A stretch of 64,000 nucleotides of DNA from Clavaria fumosa (Eukaryota > Basidiomycota > Agaricomycetes > Agaricales > Clavariaceae), in contig OX637795.1 in the NCBI GenBank assembly GCA_951802425.1, positions 3,638,501 through 3,702,500 on the forward strand. The letters run 5' to 3'. This document shows, piece by piece, positions 31,623 to 41,715 of the stretch. The stretch's first letter is position 1; every line of letters begins with the position of its first letter. Both the position numbers and the translations under genes were made by a program. The notes beneath the pieces are model-generated. The model was not told the origin of the DNA and searched no databases. It saw only the letters and a program-made list of their open reading frames with translations.

Positions 31623-33524
31623 ATGTCGCGCTACCCACAGCTGGGTCAGCGAGAGCCAATGGGCCGGATGGGTCCGTTCGGATGGATGGAACCGCCCCAG
31701 AAGGAGCGGGAGATTACTCGGGAGGTGTCCCCGAGTTCTACAAACTACCAGAGCGATGTATTACATTGCTACCTCGTGATGATACGAGATAAAACCTCGC
31801 TATTGCCTGAGGCAATAGCTGAGATTAGGGGGATTAAGATTGACCCCCCTGAGCTTTATGACGGACAAGATGACCTCGTCGTCTGGGAAAGGTGGCTCGA
31901 TGGCCTCCTTAATTACTTCTACTTCTATAGAGTAGTTGGCCCGCAGTTGGAGCACCAACGCGTTATGCTAGCGGGGTCACGTTTAAGCGGAATAGCCGCT
32001 ACTTGGTATACCCAAGAAGTAACGGGTCTATCCTGTGCTCCTCGAAGGTCCACCTTCGAGGAATTGATAACCGCTATGTTTAAGCGGTTCCTGACTGAGG
32101 TAACAGCGCAGAAGGCAGTGGATGCCTTCTATCAGGTGAAGTTTACAAAGGCGAAGGGCACCTTGGGCTTCTGGAACGAATTGGCCCAGGCGGCGGAGAG
32201 AATGCTCACCCCGCCTGACGCCGGTACGATGAAAAGGCAGTTCCTTAACGGACTGCCTAACGAGATGGTGGGGGCCATCTTCAAAACTTGTGCGATTAGC
32301 GTCGAGTTATCCTCGGTTGAGGATATTATCGACGCTAGTCGCCAAGTGGAAGTGACCCTCCACTACCTCCAGCAGCGGAGGGCGGTGCCTTCGGTAGGGA
32401 ACCAGGCAGGTCCCAAAGGAAACCCGCCTACAGGCAGAGTGCCTGTGGGGCAGAGGTTTGTGAGACTGTGGCCGTATCGGCCGCACACAGACCGTAGGCC
32501 AGGGGAACCTGTTCCCCTGCAGATCAACCGCGCGCGAGACGAGCACGTGCAAACCGGAGGAAGCAAACCCCGGCTAGAACCGCCTAAGGCGGTGCCCAAG
32601 ATTGGGGTACGAGGCGGAGAGGAGCGGAAAGCTCCTCTAACATGCTATATGTGCGGAAAAGCAGGGCACTACGCGAATGTGTGCCCTCAGTCACAGCGAA
32701 AGCCAGAGGCTTTGAGGGGGAATGTAAGGAACTACGCCTTACAAGAGGAGCCGGGCGAGTTGGAGCCCGAGGAACCACCGGAAACACCGGCGGTTGAAAG
32801 CGAGGAGCCAGAGGGTGAAGCCCTACCGGAGGAAGTCGCGGAAGACGACTACGCTGGTCGCGGGGACCAGTACGATTCGGACGAGCTCTTCGTCCTTGAA
32901 GAGCTCGAGGAGGAGGCGGAAAGCGACCAGGTCGCTGGAATCCGGGAATTAGAAGAGGACGAAGTCCTCTACACGACAGAAGTACGCGTCGGCCATGTCG
33001 ACGACAGGCCATTTCGGGCGCACGTCCGGAAGGAGCGGACAGGATCGCGCCCGGTAGTGACAAAGGAGGCTAGGCAATGCCTCGCGGCCTACATCACCAT
33101 GAACGGTGTAAAAGCGTATACGCTTTTCGATTCTGGAAGTACCCCGGACCTGATGAGCCCGGACTTTGCCCGGGTGACGAAGGTACCAACCTTCCAACTG
33201 GATAATCCAGTTCCTATCCAACTCGGCTGTATCGGCAGCCGATCGACGATCACATGCGGATGCTGCGTAGCGGTGGATTTGGGAGGAATACTGGTGGAGG
33301 ACCAGTATTTTGATATAGCGAACATCGACTGCTATGATATCATAGTCGGAACGGCGTTCATGTATGACCACCGTGTGATACTGGATGTGCACCGACGTGC
33401 AATCCAGATTGGTGAAGGGAAGGGAAAAACCCTTCAGGCGATGTCGCCCAGTGAGGAAACGGAAGCATTACGCGTCCGTATATCGGCTAAGAATGCGCCG
33501 AGGAAGGGAGCTCGAAAGAGCTGA
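31623..33524 (+). CDS. gag: Ty3 gag-protease polyprotein
   Basis: 633 codons as listed from ATG 31623. Capsid-like region about residues 75-250 (FWNELAQAAERMLTPPDAGT), which belongs to the retrotransposon gag family; CCHC knuckle CYMCGKAGHYANVC at about 32643-32684 binds RNA; a long acidic linker (EELEEEAESDQ) follows; aspartic protease near 33105-33330 with active-site FDSGSTPDLMS. The first 55 residues overlap another open frame (31592-31792) that is the better conserved continuation of ORF1, so the true start or a frameshift between ORF1 and gag is unsettled. It ends TGA-CTA, in frame with pol. No separate pol start exists. Confidence 0.88.
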   Translation: MSRYPQLGQREPMGRMGPFGWMEPPQKEREITREVSPSSTNYQSDVLHCYLVMIRDKTSLLPEAIAEIRGIKIDPPELYDGQDDLVVWERWLDGLLNYFYFYRVVGPQLEHQRVMLAGSRLSGIAATWYTQEVTGLSCAPRRSTFEELITAMFKRFLTEVTAQKAVDAFYQVKFTKAKGTLGFWNELAQAAERMLTPPDAGTMKRQFLNGLPNEMVGAIFKTCAISVELSSVEDIIDASRQVEVTLHYLQQRRAVPSVGNQAGPKGNPPTGRVPVGQRFVRLWPYRPHTDRRPGEPVPLQINRARDEHVQTGGSKPRLEPPKAVPKIGVRGGEERKAPLTCYMCGKAGHYANVCPQSQRKPEALRGNVRNYALQEEPGELEPEEPPETPAVESEEPEGEALPEEVAEDDYAGRGDQYDSDELFVLEELEEEAESDQVAGIRELEEDEVLYTTEVRVGHVDDRPFRAHVRKERTGSRPVVTKEARQCLAAYITMNGVKAYTLFDSGSTPDLMSPDFARVTKVPTFQLDNPVPIQLGCIGSRSTITCGCCVAVDLGGILVEDQYFDIANIDCYDIIVGTAFMYDHRVILDVHRRAIQIGEGKGKTLQAMSPSEETEALRVRISAKNAPRKGARKS

Positions 33525-33527
33525 CTA
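33522..33527 (+). promoter_or_regulatory. UGA-CUA readthrough signal between gag and pol
   Basis: The gag stop TGA is followed by CTA, and the same frame stays open for 54 codons into the RT region. UGA CUA is the short context known to promote ribosomal readthrough in fungi (Ustilago) and animals. The decayed copy keeps the same TGA CTA at 6550-6555. No ATG occurs in the pol frame upstream of the RT core. Confidence 0.7.
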
Positions 33528-36500
33528 CACTCGGGCCCCCAGGATGCGGGTGAGCCCTGGAAGGGGGGAGAGGCTAACGCCTCTGTAAAGATAGACGACG
33601 CCTACCTCGAAGGCAGGCGTGAGTACTGGTTTAACCAGTATGCTGAGCTCTTTGGGGGAGTTCCCCCCAGACTGCCGCCGTTTCGGGTGGTGAACCACTG
33701 CATACCCTTAATAGACGAAAAGCAAGTCTATAATTATTACCTGCCTCGGTGTGCTGAGGCATTTAAGGAACAATTCCTTGAGAAAGTGAACCGTTATATT
33801 ACTAACGGTTGGTGGGAAGCAGGAGTGGCATCGCAAGCAGCTCCTATGTTATGCATACCAAAAAGCAGCCGGAACCTGCTGCTACGGACAGTCGTGGACT
33901 GTCGGAAACAGAATGCGAACACAGTACGGGATATTACCCCGTTGCCTGATCAGGATCAGATCAGGCAGGACGTGGCTAGAGCCGCGTATAGGTCAAAGAT
34001 TGACCTATCGGATGCGTACGAGCAAGTACGCGTAGAGCCTGAGGACGTGTGGAAGACGGCGTTCGCAACCGTCTTGGGCACCATGTTCTCACAGGTGATG
34101 CAGATAGGGGATTGTAATGCCCCTGCTACCTTCCAGCACCTGATGACGCATATATTTCGTCATCAATTGGGAAAGTACATGCACGTGTACTTAGACGATG
34201 TATTCGTCTTCTCCAAGACCCTGGAGGACCATGAGCATCACTTAAAGACGGTCTTTGAGACCCTCAAAGGCGCAAGCCTTTTCTTGAGCAAGAAGAAGTG
34301 CTCGTTATACGCGAAGAGTGTAGATTGCTTAGGGCATATTATAGATGCCCGAGGAATCCACGTCACAGTGGATAAAATGGATAAAATCCATAACTGGAAA
34401 ATGCCGACAAGCGTTAACGAGGTGCAGAGGTTCCTCGGATTAGTACAGTACATCGGACAGTTCATGCCCGATCTGTCCGCTTACACTGGCCCTTTGGCTA
34501 GTCTGTGTAGTGAAACGCGAACGTTTCACTGGAGACCACTCCATGACAAGTGCATGGAGATGATTAAGGCATTGGCGTGTAAAACGCCAATATTATGCCC
34601 GGTAGACGCGGCAGTACAGGAGCCAATCTGGCTCGTGTGCGACGCGTCAGTATCGGGCGTAGGGGCCATGTATGGCCAGGGAAAGACATGGGAAACCTGC
34701 CGTCCGGCGGGGTTTATGTCTAAAAGGTTTAGCCCGGCCCAGTTTAGTTACAAAACCTGGGACCAGGAGGCCTTAGCGATTGTCGAATCGCTACAGAAAT
34801 GGGAGGATAAACTCCTCGGGAGACGAATCAACGTGGTCACAGACCACGAAGCGCTGGGGTTCTTTAAGAACCAAATGCGCTTGTCTGGCCGGCAGGCCAG
34901 GTGGATGGAATATATGGAGAGGTTTAACTACTCCATCACTTACATTAAAGGCGAGAGCAACAAAGTTGCGGATGGCCTTTCGCGTTACCATATGAGTGAC
35001 GCGACAGATGAGATTCATCCGGATCACAAGTACGTAAAGGCGGACGTTCGCCTTGACCCTGAAGGGGACGAGTTGCCCCGCGGACACCTGGAGGAGGTGC
35101 GCGCACTACGAGTACGCGCACCTGCCGCGGACCAGGAGACCGAGCAGGAGCAACCGCCGCCTATGCCCCAAGCGGACAGGGATGTGAGGGACGAGACGCT
35201 CGTGCCCTTAAGACCCCGCGTGGAAGGGGGGGATAGCAGGATGCTGCAAAGCATCCGTGACGGCTATGAACAGGATCGCCTGTTCAAAATAATTTTGGAG
35301 AAACCGGGAAACTACACCGGTTTTAAGATCAGGGATGACCTGATCTTAGCTGAGAATAAAAAAGGAGACGAGGTGCTCTGTGTGCCTCGTACCCTTCATG
35401 AAGGGAAAAGCATCCCTGGGAGAATAATCCAGGAAGCCCATGCAGTCCTAGGACACATGGGGGCGCGGATAACGATGGATTACGTCCGCCATTACTACTG
35501 GTGGCCATCGGTGTCTAAAGACATTGATAAGTTTTGCTCGTCGTGCGGCGTGTGCCAGACGAGCAAGACTTCCCCCCAGAAGCCGCAGGGGCTTCTACAC
35601 ACCCTTCCGATCCCCAGGCGGCCCTGGGAATCAATAGGAATGGACTTCGTAGGTCCATTTCCTATGTCGAAAGAGGTGGACTACCTCTGGGTGGTGATCT
35701 GCCGCCTCACTTCACTGGTACACCTAGTACCAGTTACCGTTTTGGTAACGGCAGCAGAGCTAGCCTGGCTCTTCCTAACCCATGTAGTGAGACTGCATGG
35801 GTTGCCAGGATCGATTGTGTCCGATCGTGATCCGAGATTTACGTCTGCCTTTTGGCAGGAAACACACCGACTACTCGGTGTCAAGCTGCGGATGTCCACA
35901 GCTTTCCATCCGCAGACGGATGGAGCGACGGAATGGTCGATCCGATCGGTGGTCCAACCGGACCAGACAGACTGGGCGGAGCGAATCCCAATGGTCGAAT
36001 TCGCCATTAAAGTGTCAATAAGCACGTCAACGGGGTTTGCCCCGTTTGAGCTCACCTATGGGTACATGCCCCAGATGATGGCAGAGTTGCCAGACGACCT
36101 CCGGGCGGTGCCCAGAGGGGTACAGATGTTCACGGAGAAAGCCGCGCTCAACCTTGCAATGGCGCACAACGCGATTATAGAAAGTCGCGTCCACCAAACG
36201 TTTTACGCTAACCAGCGTAGACGGGCAGAGCACCCGTTTAGAGAGGGAGAATTAGTCTACCTCTCAACGGAGAACTTGAATCTCCCTAAAAAACGAGCTA
36301 GAAAGCTCATGCCGAAGTTTATTGGGCCATACCCAATACGGTCATGTAGACCGGAATCGTCTACATACGAGCTGGAGCTCCCTGACTCGCTAAAGTCGAG
36401 GAGAATCCACCCGACGTTCCATGTCAGCCGGTTGCGGCGACATGAACCAAACGACGACGTGTTGTTTCCGTGTCGTGAAGTGAAAGTCTTTTATGACTTT

Positions 36501-36737
36501 GGTGTGGATCCAAAGGAGGAATGGCTAGTAGACGCCATTATTGGCCATAGGTGGGAAGGCCGCCACCTGGAATGCGAGGTTCGATGGAACCTCGGGGATA
36601 CGACCTGGGAGCCGTACATGGGGGTCAAAGAGCTGGCTGCTCTAGACCATTACCTTGAACTACAAGGTGTAGACTCATGGAGGGCGCTACCTAGGCGCCC
36701 TCGAGCAGAGCGCGGACGGAGCGCACACGCAGAGTAG
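33525..36737 (+). CDS. pol: Ty3 pol: reverse transcriptase, RNase H, integrase, chromodomain
   Basis: Read as a continuation of gag after TGA; 1070 codons to TAG 36735. RT: LLRTVVDCRKQNANT, SKIDLSDAYEQVRV, active-site YLDD at about 34188-34199. RNase H: WLVCDASVSGVGAM, then VVTDHEALGFF. Integrase: HAVLGHMG..CSSCGVC zinc-binding region, catalytic Asp in GMDFVGPFP and IVSDRDPRFT, catalytic Glu at 35931-35933. The seven codons following TEWSI in copy A are missing, in a helix next to the active site. Chromodomain at about 36505-36640 (EEWLVDAIIGHRWEG.., TTWEP), which targets integration to modified histones in chromoviruses. The enzymes copy the RNA into DNA in cytoplasmic particles and insert it in the nucleus. 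Confidence 0.92.
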   Translation, partial: LHSGPQDAGEPWKGGEANASVKIDDAYLEGRREYWFNQYAELFGGVPPRLPPFRVVNHCIPLIDEKQVYNYYLPRCAEAFKEQFLEKVNRYITNGWWEAGVASQAAPMLCIPKSSRNLLLRTVVDCRKQNANTVRDITPLPDQDQIRQDVARAAYRSKIDLSDAYEQVRVEPEDVWKTAFATVLGTMFSQVMQIGDCNAPATFQHLMTHIFRHQLGKYMHVYLDDVFVFSKTLEDHEHHLKTVFETLKGASLFLSKKKCSLYAKSVDCLGHIIDARGIHVTVDKMDKIHNWKMPTSVNEVQRFLGLVQYIGQFMPDLSAYTGPLASLCSETRTFHWRPLHDKCMEMIKALACKTPILCPVDAAVQEPIWLVCDASVSGVGAMYGQGKTWETCRPAGFMSKRFSPAQFSYKTWDQEALAIVESLQKWEDKLLGRRINVVTDHEALGFFKNQMRLSGRQARWMEYMERFNYSITYIKGESNKVADGLSRYHMSDATDEIHPDHKYVKADVRLDPEGDELPRGHLEEVRALRVRAPAADQETEQEQPPPMPQADRDVRDETLVPLRPRVEGGDSRMLQSIRDGYEQDRLFKIILEKPGNYTGFKIRDDLILAENKKGDEVLCVPRTLHEGKSIPGRIIQEAHAVLGHMGARITMDYVRHYYWWPSVSKDIDKFCSSCGVCQTSKTSPQKPQGLLHTLPIPRRPWESIGMDFVGPFPMSKEVDYLWVVICRLTSLVHLVPVTVLVTAAELAWLFLTHVVRLHGLPGSIVSDRDPRFTSAFWQETHRLLGVKLRMSTAFHPQTDGATEWSIRSVVQPDQTDWAERIPMVEFAIKVSISTSTGFAPFELTYGYMPQMMAELPDDLRAVPRGVQMFTEKAALNLAMAHNAIIESRVHQTFYANQRRRAEHPFREGELVYLSTENLNLPKKRARKLMPKFIGPYPIRSCRPESSTYELELPDSLKSRRIHPTFHVSRLRRHEPNDDVLFPCREVKVFYDFGVDPKEEWLVDAIIGHRWEGRHLECEVRWNLGDTTWEPYMGVKELAALDHYLELQGVDSWRALPRRPRAERGRSAHAE

Positions 36738-36870
36738 TAAACGCGATCGAGCCAGACCGCTGGGTCGTTAGCCACAGTGACTAAGTCACGTGGTGGCTCC
36801 ACCGTAAGGTACAAAACCTTAAGGGGGCCCGCCCTCTTTTTCTCTTTTTCCTCATCAGCCATTTGTTACA

Positions 36871-38994
36871 ATGGATGATCCGATGGGGGAAACCCCATCT
36901 CCTCGCGCTACCCGTGCCGCCGCTGCTACCACCGCCATCCCTGGCCTTGCACCAGGGAACTTGCTGCCGACGAGCATCGTCGGAACGGCTGGGTTGTCCC
37001 AGCCGTCGTTGTCGCAAGGGGAGGAAACTCTCCCCTGGGTCCAGGATCGCATGATCCATGCGATCACCCAAGGATCCTGGTGCACTCAGTGTATCGGATT
37101 CCGTCGTCACATCTTCGAGTCGCTGCTGCACTCGGACGAAGCGTTTCAACAAACGCTTAAGGAAGCGCAGGAAAGCGCTAAGCGTGAGCTCGAGCCGGAG
37201 CTCGGAATGATACAACACAAGTTGGATGACTTGCATGAAGAGTATGAGAAGGGCAATGCCCTTTGTGCCAGGCACCGGCAAAAGCTTGAAAAAGCTTACG
37301 ATAGCCTGGATAAGGTCGAGGCCGACCTTAGAAAGGCGAAGGAGAAGGTTCTCTCCTTGACAGAAAAGTTGGCAAGCGCCAACGAGGAGCTCGCCGCGGT
37401 GCGAATGGTGGGGAATGGGAAGGGACCTGACAGGGATCCCTTGGAGCGGGACCCTAAAAGGGCCCGCACTGCTGTCTCATACGCAGACATAGCGCTGCCT
37501 ATGGGGGACGTGGACGTCCCCATGAACATTGAGGAGGGGTATCCCCCTCTTCCACCTGCTGGTGTTAGCCAGCAGAACCCCGATGCCTCACTGAGGCATA
37601 AACGAACGTTTGCGGAGACGGTGCTTGCGCCTCCAACAAGGGGTTATCCCTTTAATGCCCCCCGCCCGGACAGGGCTCCGGATGGCTATCCCTGGCCATC
37701 GGGGATGTCCGTCAAGCCCGGGGCGTGGGCTGTCGAGTTGAAGACGGTTGAAGAGGTGATAGCCCTCAACCAGGCGCACCATGGAGCGCCTGACGGCAGT
37801 TATGATATGACTGCCATAATGAAGATGCGATGGGCCGTTAAGGAGGCCCAGAAGAACGTGGCAGCGGGAAAGCTGCCTACGCCAGTTGAGGACTGGCTGT
37901 TGAGGAACTGGAGAGTTCCTGCCGGCGTCGAGAAATCAGCAGACCGGGTGGCATGCCATCTGCAGGGGCAGATGTTGCGAGAGAGCGGAGGGATGGGCGA
38001 CCCATCCCTGAGGGCAGGACCCTTGGAAGTCGCAGGAGGGGGAGCACCCTCCTATCCGTCGTACCAGACATTGCCGCTGACAGCGGCAAGAGTGGTTGCG
38101 CCTCCCATTAGGGAGTTTGTAGAGACCGGGGAGCCGTTGCTCCCCCAAGAGCTGTGGCTCTCCTTTGTAGGGGAGAAGGGAGAAATTCCCCCTATGAACC
38201 CGAAAGGCGACAGAGGCGCAGTGTCAGACCTGCACTGCTGGGCCGCCGACATAAGGATGGGCAGGGCGGCCGTCCTTGGTATTGATAAGGATGGGGACTC
38301 ACCCCTGTCCTTTGCACGTAAGGTGGCCATCTGGCGTACCATAATGGCGTGCGCACCGTCCCGGGCCCAAATGCGGCGCCCGTTCCTAGCAATGGCTGTA
38401 GCCCTCTTTGTGTCAAAGGGGGCATACGCGCAGGCCATTAAAGGGAGAGTCCTCCCTGCACAACGTTCCAGGCACTGGAACACAAAGATAATGCCAACCG
38501 TCACGCAGATGATTGAGGCGTTTGTAGACGCCGGAGTCTCTGTTGGGGAAACAGAGCTCTGGGACGAGTTTGTACTCGCGTGGGCACGCAAGTACGTGCG
38601 AAAGGGGAATGCCCCCTTGGACGATGATATCCAGCTAGCACTGGGTGAACGGGAGAAGCCTCCCGTACCGCCCCGGACATATGCACTGCTAGAGTGCATA
38701 GGGCGTGGGGCGCGTCCGTGCCGTCTTCGGTTAAGCGAGAAGGCGGGAGACGAACGGAGGGGCGATGCGCCCCTGGAAGACAGTGGAAGCACATCCACCG
38801 TTAGAAACCCCCTAGGGCTACCTATTGGGGGTTTAACAATATCCCAGCCAGAGGGTGCGGGGCCCTCTCAAAAACAAAAGAAAGCGGCTAAGTCATCAGC
38901 CGCTAAGGCCGCGAAGGGGCCTGTTGTGTCGTCGCCCGACTGGAGTGACGACGAGGGCGAGCCGCCATGCGACTATGAGCAGGGCTCGGACTAA
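36871..38994 (+). CDS. Accessory ORF after integrase, unknown function
   Basis: 707 codons from ATG 36871 (MDDPMGETPSPRATRAAAAT), 133 bp after the pol stop and in another frame. Visible parts: Ala-rich N-terminus; SWCTQCIGFRRH, a possible metal-binding Cys-His cluster (about residues 68-80); a coiled coil about residues 95-180 (KLEKAYDSLDKVEADLRKAK); a basic DPKRAR patch; a globular middle with conserved VEDWLLRNWRVPAGVEKSAD and LWDEFVLAWARKYV; and an acidic tail (WSDDEGEPPCDYEQGSD). No signal peptide or transmembrane segment, so not a typical envelope. Present in all three copies in the window. Expression would need a subgenomic or spliced RNA, or reinitiation. Confidence 0.85.
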   Translation: MDDPMGETPSPRATRAAAATTAIPGLAPGNLLPTSIVGTAGLSQPSLSQGEETLPWVQDRMIHAITQGSWCTQCIGFRRHIFESLLHSDEAFQQTLKEAQESAKRELEPELGMIQHKLDDLHEEYEKGNALCARHRQKLEKAYDSLDKVEADLRKAKEKVLSLTEKLASANEELAAVRMVGNGKGPDRDPLERDPKRARTAVSYADIALPMGDVDVPMNIEEGYPPLPPAGVSQQNPDASLRHKRTFAETVLAPPTRGYPFNAPRPDRAPDGYPWPSGMSVKPGAWAVELKTVEEVIALNQAHHGAPDGSYDMTAIMKMRWAVKEAQKNVAAGKLPTPVEDWLLRNWRVPAGVEKSADRVACHLQGQMLRESGGMGDPSLRAGPLEVAGGGAPSYPSYQTLPLTAARVVAPPIREFVETGEPLLPQELWLSFVGEKGEIPPMNPKGDRGAVSDLHCWAADIRMGRAAVLGIDKDGDSPLSFARKVAIWRTIMACAPSRAQMRRPFLAMAVALFVSKGAYAQAIKGRVLPAQRSRHWNTKIMPTVTQMIEAFVDAGVSVGETELWDEFVLAWARKYVRKGNAPLDDDIQLALGEREKPPVPPRTYALLECIGRGARPCRLRLSEKAGDERRGDAPLEDSGSTSTVRNPLGLPIGGLTISQPEGAGPSQKQKKAAKSSAAKAAKGPVVSSPDWSDDEGEPPCDYEQGSD

Positions 38995-39275
38995 GCGTCC
39001 GAGCCCTTTAAAAACATATGCCTACCCCGCAGGACGAGACAGCGGCACTTGGGGCACCCCCCACCGGGGCGTGCCGCTTGTGACACGCTGTCCAACTGGG
39101 GGCAGGTCGCGCAGACCACTGGGTAGGACCCGTCAGCACCAGGCGAAGGCCCCAGGAGGGGATCGCGCCCGGTGACATGGCGGTAACCCTGCCCAAGGGG
39201 ATGCGCCCCTTGTAACGCTATTCTACTTCTGCTCGTCGTCCCGCGCCGCCCGCGCGTTGCCTCTGGTTGGGGCCT

Positions 39276-39291
39276 CTCCGGAGGGGGAGGG
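39276..39291 (+). other. Polypurine tract before the 3' LTR
   Basis: ggagggggaggg-rich stretch directly upstream of TGTAAGG at 39292, in the position of the plus-strand primer of LTR retrotransposons. Copy C keeps it at 61840-61855 on the other strand (ccctccccctctgg). Confidence 0.7.
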
Positions 39292-39518
39292 TGTAAGGCT
39301 ATAGGCCTTTTCTATTCTTTTATTACATCATATACATACTATAATAGTCTACTAGCATAGCCGCTTAGGCCATGCTTACATCAGCGGCCCCTAGAGGGCC
39401 GCTCGCCTATATATATATCGCGTCGTGACTGTACAGAGAGGGGAGATCCCTCTACATAGAACTACCATACTCAATATACAGTTGAGTCCGGTTCTTTTGA
39501 GGGATAGAAAGTATTACA
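39292..39518 (+). repeat. 3' LTR (227 bp)
   Basis: Same ends as the 5' LTR; two transitions differ. Followed by ttact, one mismatch from the ttatt before the 5' LTR. Confidence 0.95.
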
Positions 39519-40395
39519 TTACTCCACCAGCAACGAACTCCGAGTGTGGAAAATGGACAATCCGCGCTGTTGCTAGGCTATGTAGTTACCATCCTGACGG
39601 TAGCAGCGTCTGACTCTGATCCCTGTTGTTATTCCATTGTCCCGTAGTAAGTCCTGCAACGTATCTCCAGGACATTCTCCGTAGCTACCATCAATACTCC
39701 AGGTCGCTGGAAACGCCCCGGACTCATAGTATATATACCTACCTACTTCGTAGAGTATTCTGCAGTCCAGATACCGCCCTCGTATACCCATGTACACCCC
39801 TCCCGTATACCCCCGAACTCCCTCGCACTTCTGTCCCTCTGTCCCTCCGTATCTCTGCACCTCCGTAATCCCGTCCGACTCCCCATCTCCTGTCCCTCTG
39901 TCTATCTCCGCACCTCCATCCTTTCCGCCCGCCACCTTGTAATTTGTATCATGTCTAATCTGACCCTTGTCCTCTGTCTCCTACGTCAGTTGTGCTAATT
40001 CCTGACTGACCCCTGACCGACTCCGGACCAATTCTGAACCAACTCTGGACCATCTCCCAATCCGTCCCCGACAACCCGCACAATCCGTCCGACCTCCGGA
40101 AACCGTCTCCAAACTCCGGAACTCCGAACTCCATCTCCACCCCCCCCTGTCCGTCCCTCATCTCAAGTCCAACCCGGATAACTCACCCGAGCACCGGACC
40201 CGAGATCCCGAACTCCCGCAACTCCGAAATATGGGACACACAGGACTCAGTAAGGGCGTTGTTTCAATATGTTCGCCAAAGTCCCGTCCGAACCCCGAAG
40301 TCCACACCCGGACATCCTGGACACCCCGGACCCGAACTCTGAACTCCGACCAGACTTCACCCCGACCCTCCGAGCATGCACGTAACAAGACGCAC
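39519..40395. other. C/T-rich spacer, right flank of the Ty3 element
   Basis: No gene seen. From about 39780 on, imperfect words like ctccgaactcc, tgtccctctg and gaccgactccgg recur, resembling the left flank at 30340-30580. Confidence 0.55.
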
Positions 40396-40551
40396 AGGGC
40401 ATGGTGTGCAAGGGCGAAAGATGCACGGGGCATGGTGTGCAAGGGCAAAAGACGCATGGGGCATGGTGTGCAAGGGCGAAAGACGCATGGGGCATGGTGT
40501 GCAAGGGCGAAAGACGCACGGGGCATGGTGTGCAAGGGCGAAAGACGCACA
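40396..40551. repeat. 31-bp minisatellite, 5 units
   Basis: Units ggggcatggtgtgcaaggg(c/..)aaagacgca(c/t), starting at 40396, 40427, 40458, 40489 and 40520. Two or three substitutions among units. Open on both strands by chance of composition. Confidence 0.9.
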
Positions 40552-40597
40552 GAGTGTCGGAGGCACGGATGCCGAGGGGGTACGCTCGGGTCACTGA

Positions 40598-41715
<1,118 letters not shown>

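Larger units (their letters stand above)
30587..39518 (+). mobile_element. Young, nearly intact Ty3/gypsy chromovirus (8932 bp)
   Basis: 227-bp LTRs at 30587-30813 and 39292-39518 differ at two positions only, both transitions. Flanking 5-bp words are ttatt and ttact, an imperfect target duplication. Between the LTRs: ORF1 (30849-31595), gag-protease (31623-33524), pol with RT, RNase H, integrase and chromodomain in the same frame after a TGA (33525-36737), and an accessory ORF (36871-38994), then a purine-rich tract. CpG is abundant, unlike in the two decayed copies. The integrase carries a 7-codon deletion relative to copy A, so this copy may not be autonomous. Confidence 0.93.

Noticed and set aside
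30582..39523. Perfect 5-bp target duplication of the young Ty3 element
   Set aside because: The flanks read ttatt and ttact; one mismatch, so I only call it imperfect.
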